From Rhynchopus sp. YZ270_cl-10 (lineage: Eukaryota > Euglenozoa > Diplonemea > Diplonemida > Diplonemidae), in assembly GCA_964035575.1 (NCBI GenBank), contig OZ037920.1, forward strand, positions 682,001 to 746,000: DNA of 64,000 nucleotides. The letters run 5' to 3'. A program made the position numbers and the translations under genes. This document shows positions 1-10,967 of this stretch, in pieces (within the stretch, counting starts at the first letter, position 1; each line of letters begins with the position of its first letter). Below the pieces are notes generated by a model. The model saw only the letters and a list, made by a program, of their open reading frames with translations. It made no database searches and had not been told where the DNA came from.

Positions 1-499
1 GAAAATTCATTTTAGCCTTCGGGCGACTTTGTGCACAGAACCCCCCGGGGAGGTGATTGTCGAAAACTACAACAAAAAATAGTGTCTACACTAAAACAAC
101 CAAGTTTTCAAAAAAAGATACAACCAAACATACCATACACCTACCATTTCTACACTACACACATACCACAGCCACAATCGACAAAGCGCTCAAGAGCAGA
201 AGAGGTCGCAGTGTCGGATAGGCTCTTCAAAGGTGAAGCGTTTGTGTCGGCATGAACCTGACAATAACATCACATCAACCATGGCACATCCCTCCCCCTA
301 CCCTCTGCCCCGTCTTGAAGGGAGGGGGAGAGGACATTACACATCCCAACCTCAATTCTATCCTCAGTTATTTTTCTTTTTTTGCGCCGTTTTTTTTTTT
401 TTTTTGCATCCTTTCTCGTTGCATCTTTGCATGCCTTTCCTGCTTTCTCGCTCTCTAACCCCCTGGTGGAAAACCAGGCCATTTTTTTTATTCTATTTT

Positions 500-540
500 G
501 CAGTGTCCGCATCCACAGAGGTGCTTGCACTTCAACTGAC
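500..540 (+). repeat. Hairpin resembling the LINE 3' terminus
   Basis: The segment has the order AGTG(T/C)C, GC(A/G)TC, AGAGG, GCACT seen at the 3' end of the LINE at 22284-22312, and continues with a CAAC-containing tail and a T run. It may be a remnant of a related element end or an independent short repeat. A similar piece lies at about 10855-10890. Confidence 0.35.
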
Positions 541-554
541 ACCTTTTTTTATAA

Positions 555-593
555 GGTGACTAAGCACGAGAGGCTTAGGGTCATCTTACAAAC
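555..593 (+). promoter_or_regulatory. Conserved 39-nt stem-loop element, copy 1
   Basis: The outer stem is TGA/TCA, the inner stem CTAA/TTAG (extendable to CTAAGC/GCTTAG), the loop core is CACGAGAGGC and the tail is TCATCTTAYMAAC followed by T-rich sequence. The same architecture occurs at 10775, 42815, 44471 and in every array unit, with compensatory changes in the stem. The role is unknown. Position behind genes suggests an mRNA 3'-end or processing signal, but a small dispersed repeat is possible. Confidence 0.6.
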
Positions 594-1419
594 TTTTCGT
601 TTTTTTTTTTCCCTCTGCGTATTGTGAAAACCGCCCGAAAGGACTGTCTTTTTTTATTTTATTTTTTGGAGATTAGGTTGTTGCGTCCAGGGAGAGGCAT
701 TTTGCGTTTTTCAACCCTCGTTTTTTTTTTTTTTTTGTGCGTATCCTATTGTACACCCCCACCCCTTCGTTTGTCTCATGGGTCATCTGGGAGACTGGCC
801 CCCTGTTTTGGATACGGAGTGCCTTTTGTTTTAAATAAAAAGTAATTTATTGCTTTTATCTATATTCAAAAAAAATATTTATTTATAAAAAACCCCTTCT
901 TTTGTCTCATGGGTCATCTTAACAAAGAAGCGCACCTACCTCTCAACTTACAAAGTACTACAATGAAATGCAATACAAAACAAACAGAGTAGCAAAAAAC
1001 AAAAAACAAAAAAAACAACAAAGTTGAAACAAACTTTTTCAAAACACCCCTTCTTTTGTGTCAAAAAAGGCGCTGTCAAAAGCAAGAGAGTCGTAGGTTT
1101 TATGAGACCGACTTTTTCTCTTTTCCTTTAGTGGGGGGGGTGCAGTTTTTCATAGAGTATGTTGTGCGTTTTTTTTTTTTTAACACAACACCATCTTTTA
1201 GTTGTCAGAAAGATTGGAGCGCTTTTGGGAAAACAAAATTGGAGGGGGGAAAAAAAGCAAAAAATAATGTGTTGTAGTGTAGTCGATTCACTTTGATTCA
1301 CAAAACACCAACACCAATTTCAGTTCACACTTTTTTCCATTTTTTTTTTGTTTCCCATGCTTTTTTTTTTTTTGAGCGCAACACCCCGATCTCTTTTTTT
1401 AAATCAGTTTTGGGTAATT

Positions 1420-1520
1420 CCACCTGATTTTTTACACCGCGTAGAGGCGCGTATAGGTCCGTACAGGCTCCCTTTTCGGCCCTTTTCGCGCCTATACGCG
1501 GGGAAAAAATCAGGTGGTAC
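1420..1520. mobile_element. Foldback (MITE-like) element, solo copy
   Basis: This is a palindromic element of about 100 bp. The arms read CACCTGATTTTTTAC and, on the other side, GGGAAAAAATCAGGTGG, with GC-rich inner arms (GCGTAGAGGCGCG against CGCGCCTATACGCG). It is flanked by a direct repeat TTGGGTAATT (1410-1419 and 1521-1530), which looks like a target-site duplication. The same family sits once in each unit of the 11.4-40.7 kb array. It has no coding capacity. Confidence 0.75.
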
Positions 1521-2089
1521 TTGGGTAATTCTCTCACATGCTCTCATATGCACGGTGCGTCTTTGTGTTTAACACTTCCTATGTTGTGTCAGTTTATCTG
1601 TTTGTTAGGTTCTGTTTTTTTTGTTTTTTTTTATTTTTTACTAGACAAAGAAAAATTTCCCATCCCTGCAGTACCCTCTGGGAGGGGGGTATGTGAGTAA
1701 TACACCACTCTCCCTCTCCCAGAAGGACCCCCCTCACCCGGTCATATCGAAAGAACCGGTCAAAAAAAAATACCCATCTTTTCTTCTTCCTCCATCCAAT
1801 GGGGGAAAAAAGTGAACGAAAAAAAAAAAAAAAAAATAATAATTGAGATTTGTGAACGTCATTATAATAGAAATACGAAACCCTTCTCTCTCAACCCTTT
1901 TCTAAAAAAAAATTACTCAAAATTCCTCACCAAAAACACAGAGAAAAAAAGGGTGGGTTTAAACGGAAGAAAAAATGCGTTGACGCAACTGTACACAATA
2001 CGATTTTATCCCTCCCCCTTGGGTAGACTCACTTTTGGGGTTGCATTTTTTTTTTTTTTTGCAAATCTCCATTTTTTTTTTGTTTTTAG

Positions 2090-5000
2090 ATGCCTCCTCG
2101 ATGTGTTTTAGAAGGGTACGTACTGAAACCGAAGAGCACCGAGGTAACCCACCAGAAGAGCAGAGTGCTTGACCATGTACGTCATCTGTCACATGATGAC
2201 TGGCCACGTCGCTACCTGTGTTTGATTCAAGAGGCGGATGGGGAACACCTCTCCTATTCGGAACGAAAAGGGGGCGATGTGCTTAAGCGTATTAAGGTGT
2301 CCGATATTCTAGAGGTTTCTCCACTTGACCCTCGCAGTGCGTTAAAGGAGAGAATCCCGCAGGTGAGTTTGATTGAGCAGTGTTTCTACGTTAAAACCCA
2401 TGAAAAACGGATTGTCTTTGCGAGCACCGATGGAAAGCAGGCGCAGTGGTTGTCTACCTTGAGATCGCTGAATATTAATGGGGTGTCTGATGGGAGTGAG
2501 GATGAAAGCTCGGATTATGCATCGAACGACTCATTTGAAGATGACGCAGAGTTCGACTCTCTCTTCGACGATGCAGACGCCAATTTCGCGGACGAAGAGG
2601 ATGAAGAAGACGAAGAAGAAGAAGAGGAAGACGAAGACGAATGCTGTGACGACAACTCCGATCTTTCATGCCCCTCTTCTCCAGGATCGCCTATTGAGTC
2701 TTCGTTGGCTGCATCTCCTAGAATAGACCTCTCTGGAGAAAGTCTAGCCTTAGTACGCAGTATCGTGAAGGAAAGAAGAATTCACTTTGCCGCCAGATGT
2801 ACAAAGTTTTCATCAAAGGATAAAGACCTAGAGAGACTCCTCGCTGTCACCGACAGCGATTTGTTTATCATCGAAAAGGGGAGGTTGAGGAACCACAAAA
2901 CAAAAATCCCGATCCATCAAATTACTGGAGTTATTCGTAATATCCATGACGACGCGCAGCTTGCGGTGCTGTGGTGTCAGGGGCACGACTATCTTTTTAC
3001 CTTCACTGATAATGGAGCAGAAACTGCAGAGCACTTTGTCGCACACCTTGCAAAGCAGCATTCTCACTCAAAAGAAAGGGGTGCGTTCATGGTGAGAGAA
3101 TCTCTTAACATTTTGACCGCAATTCGCCGAACCGAATCTGATTCGTACGAACCTCTAGAAACCTGCGCACTAGACAAACTCTCTGCCGGAACCGAACCAG
3201 ACGTGGCATCGCTCCTCCGCATGAATGGAGACGCGAAGGTCTGGCTCTCTGATATCGTGATAAAAGAAAACGCTTCTGGGGATCGATCTGACAAGCTCAT
3301 CGTCGTCACCGACCTAGCAGTGTATTTCTTCAAAAAGGACTTGACCCATTTGACCCGCAGGATTGCACTAAAAGAGATTAAATGCTTGCTATGTTATGAA
3401 CCAGAATGCTACATTTTGATACAAATGATGCACGGAGAACGTGCACACCGTCACGGTGACATTCTCTTCTGCGGAAAGGACAACCAAGATTCGACGTACA
3501 AAGCGTTTCTCGACATTGTAGGAAAAAGTGCGGTAGGGTCTCCATTACAACACAGCCATTCTATCACCGTAACAAAGGCAAAGTATAAGGCCAAGCTCTT
3601 CCAGGATGGGCGTCTTGATAAAAAGGATACAATCACCAAAATCCACTCTGGAGCGAGAAAAATCAAGGTAAAGGAGTTGAAGAAGGTGGGAAAGAAGATG
3701 CGGGTGTTGACTCAGAAGCTTGGGGGGAACATCTTCCACCTTTCCGAGGATGTGGTAAAAGGGGCAGCCCACGGTGCAGTACGGGTTTTTGAAGGGTCTG
3801 TCGGGATTGTTTCTGATATGGTAGGACTGACATCAGGATTAGGTCTCCACCCATCTACAATTCAAGCTGCTGAGGCTATTCGGGTTTCAACAGATAAGCT
3901 AACCGGACCAAGAGGAAATTCGGTGTTTCTTCCGTTAGCGGCTTCTGCGATGTCTGATTTGTCTCGGTCACGAAACGAAACCAAGGAGGTAGAGAAGGGT
4001 GCATTAACACAATACGTTAAAGAAAATCTTCGCAAAAACGACGATATCTTACCAATCCCGGAACGTGAAGAGGTCTGGTTTGCGTTTCCCGCGACCGATT
4101 TGCTGGATTCACATCATTCAGGGGTGGTCGTAGTGTTAACCTCAAAGTACTTCATTATGTACCAAGACTCTTCCAAACACGATGGACGTCCATTATTGAA
4201 AAGGCATCACCGTTTATTTCACAGCCATCTCCAGCATGTTACTCTGTTAGTTGACTGTATAGGGGCAACTGATATCTTTTTGATTGGATTTAAAGAGAAG
4301 GATTTCATTTTGTCGACGAGACATCGATTTATTGAGACCTTCAGAAAATATTTGTTTCGGAGATGCGAAAAAATGAGGAAGAAGCATCCTGAAGCGGAGC
4401 TGATGTTGGGATCGGTTGAGACGACTGATCATTTGAAGATATTAAAATGCGGAGCTGATGTCAAGGGGTTACCACAAAAGGCGCTGCAACCGGTGTCCGA
4501 CGGGATCCATCTTGCTGCATGCGAAAACGTGATTAAAGAGTTGTCTCAATTTGCGGAAACCGTTGTATATTTCTCAGGCGTCGCTGATGCACAAATCTAC
4601 AAAGGCGAGACCGGGGAAGGACGACGTTCATTTGACACCCGCAAATACTTTGTTGTCGTAACCAACGCTGCCTTCTACCTCATTGGCTCCCCTTCGAAGG
4701 ATGAACCGCTTGCCGTGAGAAGGCGTCTTTTTCTTCCACTCATTTCGGGTCTTCTCATCAATGAAGCACGTTGCAGTGACGTTCTGGTTCAATCTTTGCA
4801 CTACAAAATAACCGTTAAAGCGCCATTTAAAAAGAAAATGATTCCTGAGGTAGAGTTGACGCAGCTTCTCCAGGATGCTTTGGACCTCCCTTTTTGCATT
4901 GATGTGATGGGGAAGACGCAGGATACGTTGGTCCTCCGGTTGTTTCCGGTTGCGATTGAGGGGGTGAAGCGTGCGAAAACTCGGCTATTCATCGCTCTGA

Positions 5001-8000
5001 AGGATTTCTTCCCAAAAATATTCATCGGTGGCGCAAACCCAGAGGACGGAGAGCTCGAAGTTACCGACGAAATTGAACACGACGACCTGCTTCTTGCGTT
5101 CGACTCTCATTCCGAGGATTTTTGCACACAGTTGACCAGGGCGCGGATTCAATGGACATCCTTTGAGATGCCTCAGGTTACCAAGGAAGCGACACCACCA
5201 GAGGCGTTATGCGATTTGGCGAAGGTCTTTGTGAAATGCCCCGAAAACAAAACGTCCAGTGGAAATCCTTTGGCAGGATTTGCGAAATTTCCTTCTGCAG
5301 CACGGCAGGCGGAGGTGACGGCGGTACCACAGCCAGGAAGTGTCAAGGCAGTGCACCATAGATGGATTTCACGCCGTCTACGACGGGCGCTTGATTTAGA
5401 ATCTGCAGACCTATTGTGCTATGAGCTGCGTAAAGGTGAAGCGTTAAACCTCATCAGTGCACAAGAGAGAAGAGAGATCTGGCGGGCAAACCGAGGACGA
5501 ATGTCAGTCTCCCCTGCACACCGTGTCAAAATCATGAGCCAACTCGCCTACTACATAACAGATGAACGCTTCGCAGACTTCGAACGCCTTGCCACCCGCG
5601 CCGCAGACATCCTCACCAGAGATGTCACCGCCTGCACAAACAAAACATTTCTCCAACGGGCCGAATGGACGCGCCATCAAAACGAATCCGTCTCAAACAT
5701 TTATTTTGATGGATTTGAACTTCAATCTGGGACTATGACGATTGAAGACGCGAAGATATGGTGTTTGCAGAACAAACGGTGTGTTGGGTTTACTCATCGG
5801 GGACCTAGTACACAGAAGGGCGAGGTTTTTATTACGTTTCGAACTTCACATTTGAATGAAGAGAAACTAAAGGAGAGAAGACCATATGCCCAGGCATTGG
5901 ATTGGTCTGCTAAGGAATCCTCTGTGGGGCCAGCCAGCCCAACGAGGTTGGGCCTGCAGAGATCTATCTCAACTGCGTCAGGTCTGCGTGCGAACAACTC
6001 CCCACTGCTTGGCGGCAATTTGCTCCAGGCCTCACCACGTGGTCTCATGAAGTCTGCATCCCTCCAGAACGTTGCCTCAATGGCCTCACCCACAGCTGGA
6101 AGCATGTACGCCGCGACTCCAATCTCCCTCTCACAACGTGGTTCCCCCTTTCTTTCTGCCTCCCAAGCCACAGCAAACCCCTTAATGTCATCAGTTTGCA
6201 TTCCATTAGGCACAGTAACCACCGCCCCACCACGGAACACAGTGTGCACCGGGGTGTTTCCGAACCAAGAGAATTTGGTGAACGTTCTGAACGAAACCAC
6301 CTGGTTGAAGTCGGCCGATCAGCTGCAGCTGCTGCACCGCAAAAAACGGGAGGCCTCCGAACAGAAGAGCTGTTTACAAACCATTGAAGTATTGATTCCA
6401 AAGATCACTAGATTTGAGGTTCCACGACGGATTGACTTGGATGAAATTGGGTTTGAAATCATCAGAGCACAACAGCAAATTAAGGAGTCACAAACCGCTG
6501 AAAAGGCGGGAAAATTCCTTGGCTCTGTTACCAACCAGGACCACTTTCAGGATATGTTATCGACCCTCCAGGTTGTCCTCACCGCGACCGTACAACGAGC
6601 ACTTATCCGCAAAAACTCTCTCACAGACGAAGACCACGCAGAGCTCCTTAACACCGACCCGGTCGCAGTACGCCTACAACAACTCTCCTGGACGTCTCTC
6701 TCTCGCGACGATGACGACGAAGACGAAGACGAACTCCACGGACTTCAGTACCTCGCCTCTTCCATCTGGAACGGCCTCGTCGATATGGACCTTCTGAACT
6801 GCAGAGAAACCGACCTCAACGTGATGTCAACCTCAGAATTCTATTTGAACGAATTAATCGGCGATTTTGAGGAGGCTGTGGACCTGGCGGATATCCCTTT
6901 CACGGAGGATCTTATTGAGCGTGCGGTGAAACATCGGTGGCTTGGGTTGTGTGAAGACCAACAGGAAGCGGACGACGCTGTCTCAGAAATTCTTGATGGA
7001 GGGGAGGAAACTGCCTTTCAACACATCATCTGGAAGAAAAGGATTGACGACTGTGTGACATACGGTGATTTGAGTGGTTTAGATGACATTCAAGGTGAAT
7101 CTGGCAAGGTGATGAACTCTCATCTGGAAGAGGCCTACAGGGAGATCAACAACAGAAAAGACCGTGCAGTACTCTCCGCCAGAGTCCAAAACGTTCTTTC
7201 CACCGCAACACGAACCTTTACCTTAGTCAGACAAGCCTCAGAACAAGAACTTTCCTCTGTTGTTCTCGGTCTCGAAGAGCTTCTTCCGCAGGCACAACAG
7301 TATCCTTCATTGTCTTCAGAGGCTTTAACGTTGTCGTTTCTATTAACAATTTTGAGGGGTCATTTGATGAGTAAAAGGGCAGAAACGGCGAGAGCAGAAT
7401 ATGAAGAAACAAAAAAAGCAGAACAAGCCTTACGCGTAAGAGAACAGGAGGAATTGTTACAGCGGAGAATTGACCAAAAGGAGATGGAAAAGATTAGAAG
7501 GGCGGAGGCTGTGACGCAAAAAATTCATGATCGTTGCGCTAAGCTACAGCAGATTTTTAATGAATCATGCACAGCTTTCTCTAAACCTGATGAAGCTGCT
7601 TGCAGAAGGCGTAGAAACGACTGTATCGCGACTCTTACCGATGCGAAAAGCCATATCACCACTGCACCAAGCGAGACCCTAACTGCTGCCATCACGCTCC
7701 TCTCTAATCTTGTTGAGCAATGGACCGAAGCGATGGTAGGCAAAGAGGAAATCGAACGCAACATTCTGAACAACAAAATCACTGAAGTGATCGCCTCGCG
7801 GGACCGCAATCTGTACTACAGCTTTGCAAAGGAGCATCTAGAAGGGCTCCAAACCGACCAGGTCATGCGACTCAAACTAGGCTGGGCAGGGTTCCAATCA
7901 GAGCTGGAAGCGCAGGCTGAGGTTCTCAAAAAGCTAAAAGCATCGTTGAAATATCGCGACAAATACGAGCTTACCAAAAACATTGAAGAAGCTGTTACAC

Positions 8001-9760
8001 TTGGCATCCCCGAAGATGATGAGATTTTGGTCGAAGCGACCGTACTCCTTGCTGAATTGCAGGGCGCCTGCTCACCACGGGATGAGGATCAACAGGATAG
8101 CGAACCCGCTCTCAGTGAAACCGCCAAAGCTGCCGCAGAAGACTCCAGCAACGACTCCGATGATGATATTCTCCTTGAGACCCATTGTCTCCGTGTTGCC
8201 GCCTTCGACGCAGCCTCGCCCATCTCCACCGCACCTTCTCCACAAGACACCGCCTCCCCCAGCGACGATGCCGCCAGCCCCCGCTTCCTCTCCTCCCCTT
8301 CCACCGACGGTGCCAAATCCCCGCCAACGAACGCCTCGCAAGCCTTCCCATCCGCCCCTTCCCTCCCTCCTCCTCCGGCAGGGTCGGAACCGCTCATTGG
8401 ACTGTACAAAGCGTTGCAGGGGTTAAAGGAGGCATCCGAAACCGATAGCTATGGGAGAACACGGTGTCAACTGAACAACCCATGGGTAAAGCTTTATGTC
8501 GATGCGTGGAAGGTATTAATCAAATACAAATTGAAGAAAAAGAATGGAGGGTTATTCAAGAAGGTGGAAAGAACCGAGCTCGACGTTTTTACTGAAGTGG
8601 CTACAACTGATTTTACAACGCAACGTGCAATGGACGGCTTTGTTATAGCCCGCAAGGTGAACAGCCCGAATGAATGCCAAGATACGTTCTGTTTGCAATA
8701 TCTTCTCCAGAGCGGGCGGTTCTTTCACGTCATCCAATCCGTTCTCCAAGCTGACACCACCCTTCTCACAAAACTCTACGAAAAGGGCGCTTCCTTCTCC
8801 AAAGACTGTGACCGAGAATACCTTTTCTGCCACTTCCTAAAGGCAATAAAAACACTCCGGTTTGACTTCAGATACACCATGACGGAAGACGACATTGAGT
8901 ACATGGTCACCATCGATGCGGCAGATATGCCACCTCCTCCTCCACGGCTTCCAACACCCCCTCCGGAAACCGATCAGAAGGAAAAAATTGAGCCGAAGAA
9001 GGAAGAAGAAATGGCAGAAGAGAAGGAGAAGGAGAAGGGGGAGGAGGAAGAGGATGAGGATGAAGACGGCTGGCACGACGTTACCGAGAAAGCCCCGGAG
9101 GCGAAAGTGGATATTCTCTCCCTTGTCATGCAGTCTTGCGAGTTTAAAAAGGTCGGCGAAGTTGCGAAACTCAAAATTGCGGTCCGGCAGTTAATAGGCT
9201 ATTACACGGAGATGAAGAAACAACTGAAGGTCACAAAAGGGTCGAAACTTAAGGGGATCTTCGATGAAGGGAAGAACCCTACGTTAGGAGTACTGTCACG
9301 AGAGAGGTTGTGCCCTGCATTGGTATCGTTGATGATGCATGCGTTTAAAGATACGGTGCGTTTCAAAAAACGGCATTTATGGCAATTCATTGAGTCAACC
9401 GCAGCAACGAAGAGAAAAACCGCAACCGATTTGGGTTCAGTGAAGCTCCCAGAGGCGATTGACACTGTGAAGAACGTAATAGACCTGAGAATTTCGCAGG
9501 CAAAAGGGGCACCTTTGACAGCCCCAGTGAACGATCTGAAGCTGCGTGCGTTGATCTGCTACGCCCTGAACAAAAGCCACCTGAAGCTCTATATGGAGAC
9601 GCTGTTTGACACCAGCCCTGATGCCGCTCACATCCACAAGGATTGGTACCACTCAAACGCATTGATCTACGACAAGGAGACACGTGCTGAGGTCGATGGT
9701 ATCGTTGAAATGCTCGATGGACTCGGTTTCCATCTCCTCCTCGATGTAGATGTGTATTAG
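2090..9760 (+). CDS. Giant PH / TH1-like / RUN-like domain protein (2556 aa)
   Basis: This is probably a cytoplasmic, membrane-associated scaffold or trafficking protein. Residues 1-125 read as a PH domain (the WPRRYLCL strand and a closing helix ending WLSTLRSL). An acidic run lies at about 165-190. Four segments at about 214-330, 337-477, 657-770 and 804-937 repeat the pattern of myosin TH1 lipid-binding domains, including strands such as VTDSDLFIIEKG and VTDLAVYFFKKD. A short Cys-containing segment (about 1203-1255, IEDAKIWC and CVGFTHRG) resembles PAN/apple-type folds. A charged coiled coil lies at about 1767-1813 and a Ser/Pro-rich stretch at 1990-2103. Two C-terminal regions (about 2104-2270 and 2340-2556, the latter with LRALICYALNKSHLKLY and DWYHSNALIYD) resemble RUN domains. 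The frame is open for 7.7 kb without introns. The ATG follows a pyrimidine tract ending TTTTTAG, which could be a splice or trans-splice acceptor. Domain calls are by eye. Confidence 0.85.
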   Translation: MPPRCVLEGYVLKPKSTEVTHQKSRVLDHVRHLSHDDWPRRYLCLIQEADGEHLSYSERKGGDVLKRIKVSDILEVSPLDPRSALKERIPQVSLIEQCFYVKTHEKRIVFASTDGKQAQWLSTLRSLNINGVSDGSEDESSDYASNDSFEDDAEFDSLFDDADANFADEEDEEDEEEEEEDEDECCDDNSDLSCPSSPGSPIESSLAASPRIDLSGESLALVRSIVKERRIHFAARCTKFSSKDKDLERLLAVTDSDLFIIEKGRLRNHKTKIPIHQITGVIRNIHDDAQLAVLWCQGHDYLFTFTDNGAETAEHFVAHLAKQHSHSKERGAFMVRESLNILTAIRRTESDSYEPLETCALDKLSAGTEPDVASLLRMNGDAKVWLSDIVIKENASGDRSDKLIVVTDLAVYFFKKDLTHLTRRIALKEIKCLLCYEPECYILIQMMHGERAHRHGDILFCGKDNQDSTYKAFLDIVGKSAVGSPLQHSHSITVTKAKYKAKLFQDGRLDKKDTITKIHSGARKIKVKELKKVGKKMRVLTQKLGGNIFHLSEDVVKGAAHGAVRVFEGSVGIVSDMVGLTSGLGLHPSTIQAAEAIRVSTDKLTGPRGNSVFLPLAASAMSDLSRSRNETKEVEKGALTQYVKENLRKNDDILPIPEREEVWFAFPATDLLDSHHSGVVVVLTSKYFIMYQDSSKHDGRPLLKRHHRLFHSHLQHVTLLVDCIGATDIFLIGFKEKDFILSTRHRFIETFRKYLFRRCEKMRKKHPEAELMLGSVETTDHLKILKCGADVKGLPQKALQPVSDGIHLAACENVIKELSQFAETVVYFSGVADAQIYKGETGEGRRSFDTRKYFVVVTNAAFYLIGSPSKDEPLAVRRRLFLPLISGLLINEARCSDVLVQSLHYKITVKAPFKKKMIPEVELTQLLQDALDLPFCIDVMGKTQDTLVLRLFPVAIEGVKRAKTRLFIALKDFFPKIFIGGANPEDGELEVTDEIEHDDLLLAFDSHSEDFCTQLTRARIQWTSFEMPQVTKEATPPEALCDLAKVFVKCPENKTSSGNPLAGFAKFPSAARQAEVTAVPQPGSVKAVHHRWISRRLRRALDLESADLLCYELRKGEALNLISAQERREIWRANRGRMSVSPAHRVKIMSQLAYYITDERFADFERLATRAADILTRDVTACTNKTFLQRAEWTRHQNESVSNIYFDGFELQSGTMTIEDAKIWCLQNKRCVGFTHRGPSTQKGEVFITFRTSHLNEEKLKERRPYAQALDWSAKESSVGPASPTRLGLQRSISTASGLRANNSPLLGGNLLQASPRGLMKSASLQNVASMASPTAGSMYAATPISLSQRGSPFLSASQATANPLMSSVCIPLGTVTTAPPRNTVCTGVFPNQENLVNVLNETTWLKSADQLQLLHRKKREASEQKSCLQTIEVLIPKITRFEVPRRIDLDEIGFEIIRAQQQIKESQTAEKAGKFLGSVTNQDHFQDMLSTLQVVLTATVQRALIRKNSLTDEDHAELLNTDPVAVRLQQLSWTSLSRDDDDEDEDELHGLQYLASSIWNGLVDMDLLNCRETDLNVMSTSEFYLNELIGDFEEAVDLADIPFTEDLIERAVKHRWLGLCEDQQEADDAVSEILDGGEETAFQHIIWKKRIDDCVTYGDLSGLDDIQGESGKVMNSHLEEAYREINNRKDRAVLSARVQNVLSTATRTFTLVRQASEQELSSVVLGLEELLPQAQQYPSLSSEALTLSFLLTILRGHLMSKRAETARAEYEETKKAEQALRVREQEELLQRRIDQKEMEKIRRAEAVTQKIHDRCAKLQQIFNESCTAFSKPDEAACRRRRNDCIATLTDAKSHITTAPSETLTAAITLLSNLVEQWTEAMVGKEEIERNILNNKITEVIASRDRNLYYSFAKEHLEGLQTDQVMRLKLGWAGFQSELEAQAEVLKKLKASLKYRDKYELTKNIEEAVTLGIPEDDEILVEATVLLAELQGACSPRDEDQQDSEPALSETAKAAAEDSSNDSDDDILLETHCLRVAAFDAASPISTAPSPQDTASPSDDAASPRFLSSPSTDGAKSPPTNASQAFPSAPSLPPPPAGSEPLIGLYKALQGLKEASETDSYGRTRCQLNNPWVKLYVDAWKVLIKYKLKKKNGGLFKKVERTELDVFTEVATTDFTTQRAMDGFVIARKVNSPNECQDTFCLQYLLQSGRFFHVIQSVLQADTTLLTKLYEKGASFSKDCDREYLFCHFLKAIKTLRFDFRYTMTEDDIEYMVTIDAADMPPPPPRLPTPPPETDQKEKIEPKKEEEMAEEKEKEKGEEEEDEDEDGWHDVTEKAPEAKVDILSLVMQSCEFKKVGEVAKLKIAVRQLIGYYTEMKKQLKVTKGSKLKGIFDEGKNPTLGVLSRERLCPALVSLMMHAFKDTVRFKKRHLWQFIESTAATKRKTATDLGSVKLPEAIDTVKNVIDLRISQAKGAPLTAPVNDLKLRALICYALNKSHLKLYMETLFDTSPDAAHIHKDWYHSNALIYDKETRAEVDGIVEMLDGLGFHLLLDVDVY

Positions 9761-10026
9761 CCTATTTTTTCCCTTCTTTTTTTTTTTTGCGTCCGCTGAG
9801 GTACGGTGAGACGTTATGCCCACAACTTTTCTTATATTTTTTTTTGGAAAGAAAGTACAGTGGTAACAGTCCCTGTATTCCTTTTTTTAGATAAAAAATT
9901 TAAAAACCATTTTTTTTTTGGTTTGTGTCAAATTTCCTTCGTTTCTTCAATCATTGCACCAAAAAAAGCTACACTGTCATGAGAGGGCTTTGCATTTCAT
10001 GCCAACTTTCTTTTGAAAAGTGAGGG

Positions 10027-10104
10027 GTGCGTGTGTGTGTCGGGGTGAGAGAATCAGAGAGCTGTGTGGGAGAGAAGAGAGACAGAGAGAGAGTGTGTGT
10101 GTGT
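10027..10104. repeat. GT/GA-rich simple-sequence tract
   Basis: Imperfect runs of GTGTGT and GAGAGA form a low-complexity purine/GT-rich stretch. No function is inferred. Confidence 0.7.
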
Positions 10105-10606
10105 TTGATAACTAATAGGGGGTAATTCTTGCGCAGAATATGGCCCCAAGAGAGAGAAAGTGTGTGCATTGCTCAGTGAGAGAAACACGAGAGGGTGGGG
10201 GGGGTGGGGAAACAGAAAATGGCCCCAAACATCTAGCTCCGTGGGGTTTTTTTGAGTGTTATTACACTGCCCCCCCTCCCGACATACTCTGAGAGTTCTT
10301 TGGGTGCGGAAGGGAAAAAACATCTCAATTGTAGCTGTTTTTTTTTTCATTTTTTGTCCGAGAGACCCATTATTTTTCACCCCGATTTGGTTTTTCTTAG
10401 TTTCCTTTTTCAAGTTTTTTTTTTACCCCATTTTGTTTGTCAATGTTCCTGTCAAGGTGACACTAACCCCTGAGTCCCTTTCTGGCAAAACGCCCATTTG
10501 CCTCTGTTCTCATACCATTTTTTTTTAGTTGTGACTAATCACCATCGCCCTTTCTAGATATGTGCGCAAGAGTCAACACATTTTTTTTTTTCGGTTTTTT
10601 TTTTCC

Positions 10607-10716
10607 AGATGTAAACCACGAAATGGATGTTTTGGACTGCAATGGTTGGGGTGTCCACCCCCGGTACAGCCGGTCAAAGTACACTGTCACGAGAGGGCTT
10701 TGTATTTCAAGTCAAC
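10607..10716 (+). repeat. 110-bp dispersed repeat, copy a
   Basis: It begins AGATGTAAACCACGAA and ends with CACGAGAGGGCTTTGTATTT and a CAAGTCAAC tail. It contains a perfect small hairpin GGGGTG-TC-CACCCC and a CCGG...CCGG motif. Copy b lies 360 bp downstream. The second half also resembles the tail inside each array unit (for example 13382-13430). It could be a SINE-like or RNA-derived repeat. No clear tRNA promoter boxes are seen. Confidence 0.6.
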
Positions 10717-10774
10717 CTTTTTTCAAATACAGCAGAGATTCCTCAACAGTCTTTTTTTCTTTTTTATGATCAAA

Positions 10775-10813
10775 GGTGACTAAGCACGAGAGGCTTAGAG
10801 TCATCTTATAAAC
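10775..10813 (+). promoter_or_regulatory. Conserved 39-nt stem-loop element, copy 2
   Basis: It has the same length and architecture as 555-593, with CTAAGC/GCTTAG and TGA/TCA stems and the CACGAGAGGC core. It differs by single bases outside the stem. It is followed by a T/C-rich stretch. Confidence 0.6.
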
Positions 10814-10854
10814 GTTTCTCTTCTTTGCACTATCCACTTCACTTCTATCTCTTC

Positions 10855-10890
10855 AGTGCCTGCGTCTGCAGAGGGGTGTTTGGCGCTGTA
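10855..10890 (+). repeat. LINE-3'-end-like hairpin, second copy
   Basis: The segment AGTGCCTGCGTC ... AGAGG ... GGCGCT can fold on itself and matches the last hairpin of the LINE (22284-22312). Just upstream (10824-10842) a stretch TTTGCACTATC then CACTTCA resembles the final bases of the LINE. This suggests remnants of related element ends. Confidence 0.35.
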
Positions 10891-10967
10891 AATTGTTTAC
10901 TTCAATTTCCCTCTTCACTCTTTAATTTCATTTGTACTTCTGGGGTATATATCGTGCTTTATTTATC

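Larger units (their letters stand above)
1..2089. other. T-rich spacer upstream of the giant gene
   Basis: No convincing gene is seen. The + strand carries many T runs of 8-16 and few A runs. Two short direct repeats reading CCCCTTCKTTTGTCTCATGG lie near 761 and 891. The spacer also holds a stem-loop element (555-593), a hairpin resembling the LINE 3' end (about 500-540) and a foldback element (1420-1520), listed separately. Small ORFs here are homopolymer-driven and were not called. Confidence 0.6.

Noticed and set aside
555-593. Self-cleaving ribozyme (hammerhead or twister)
   Set aside because: The stem-loop lacks the conserved hammerhead core and I cannot fit the twister layout.
233-1572. 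Several ORFs of 70-110 codons in the first 1.6 kb
   Set aside because: Phe- or Lys-rich translations of T runs with no protein-like composition.
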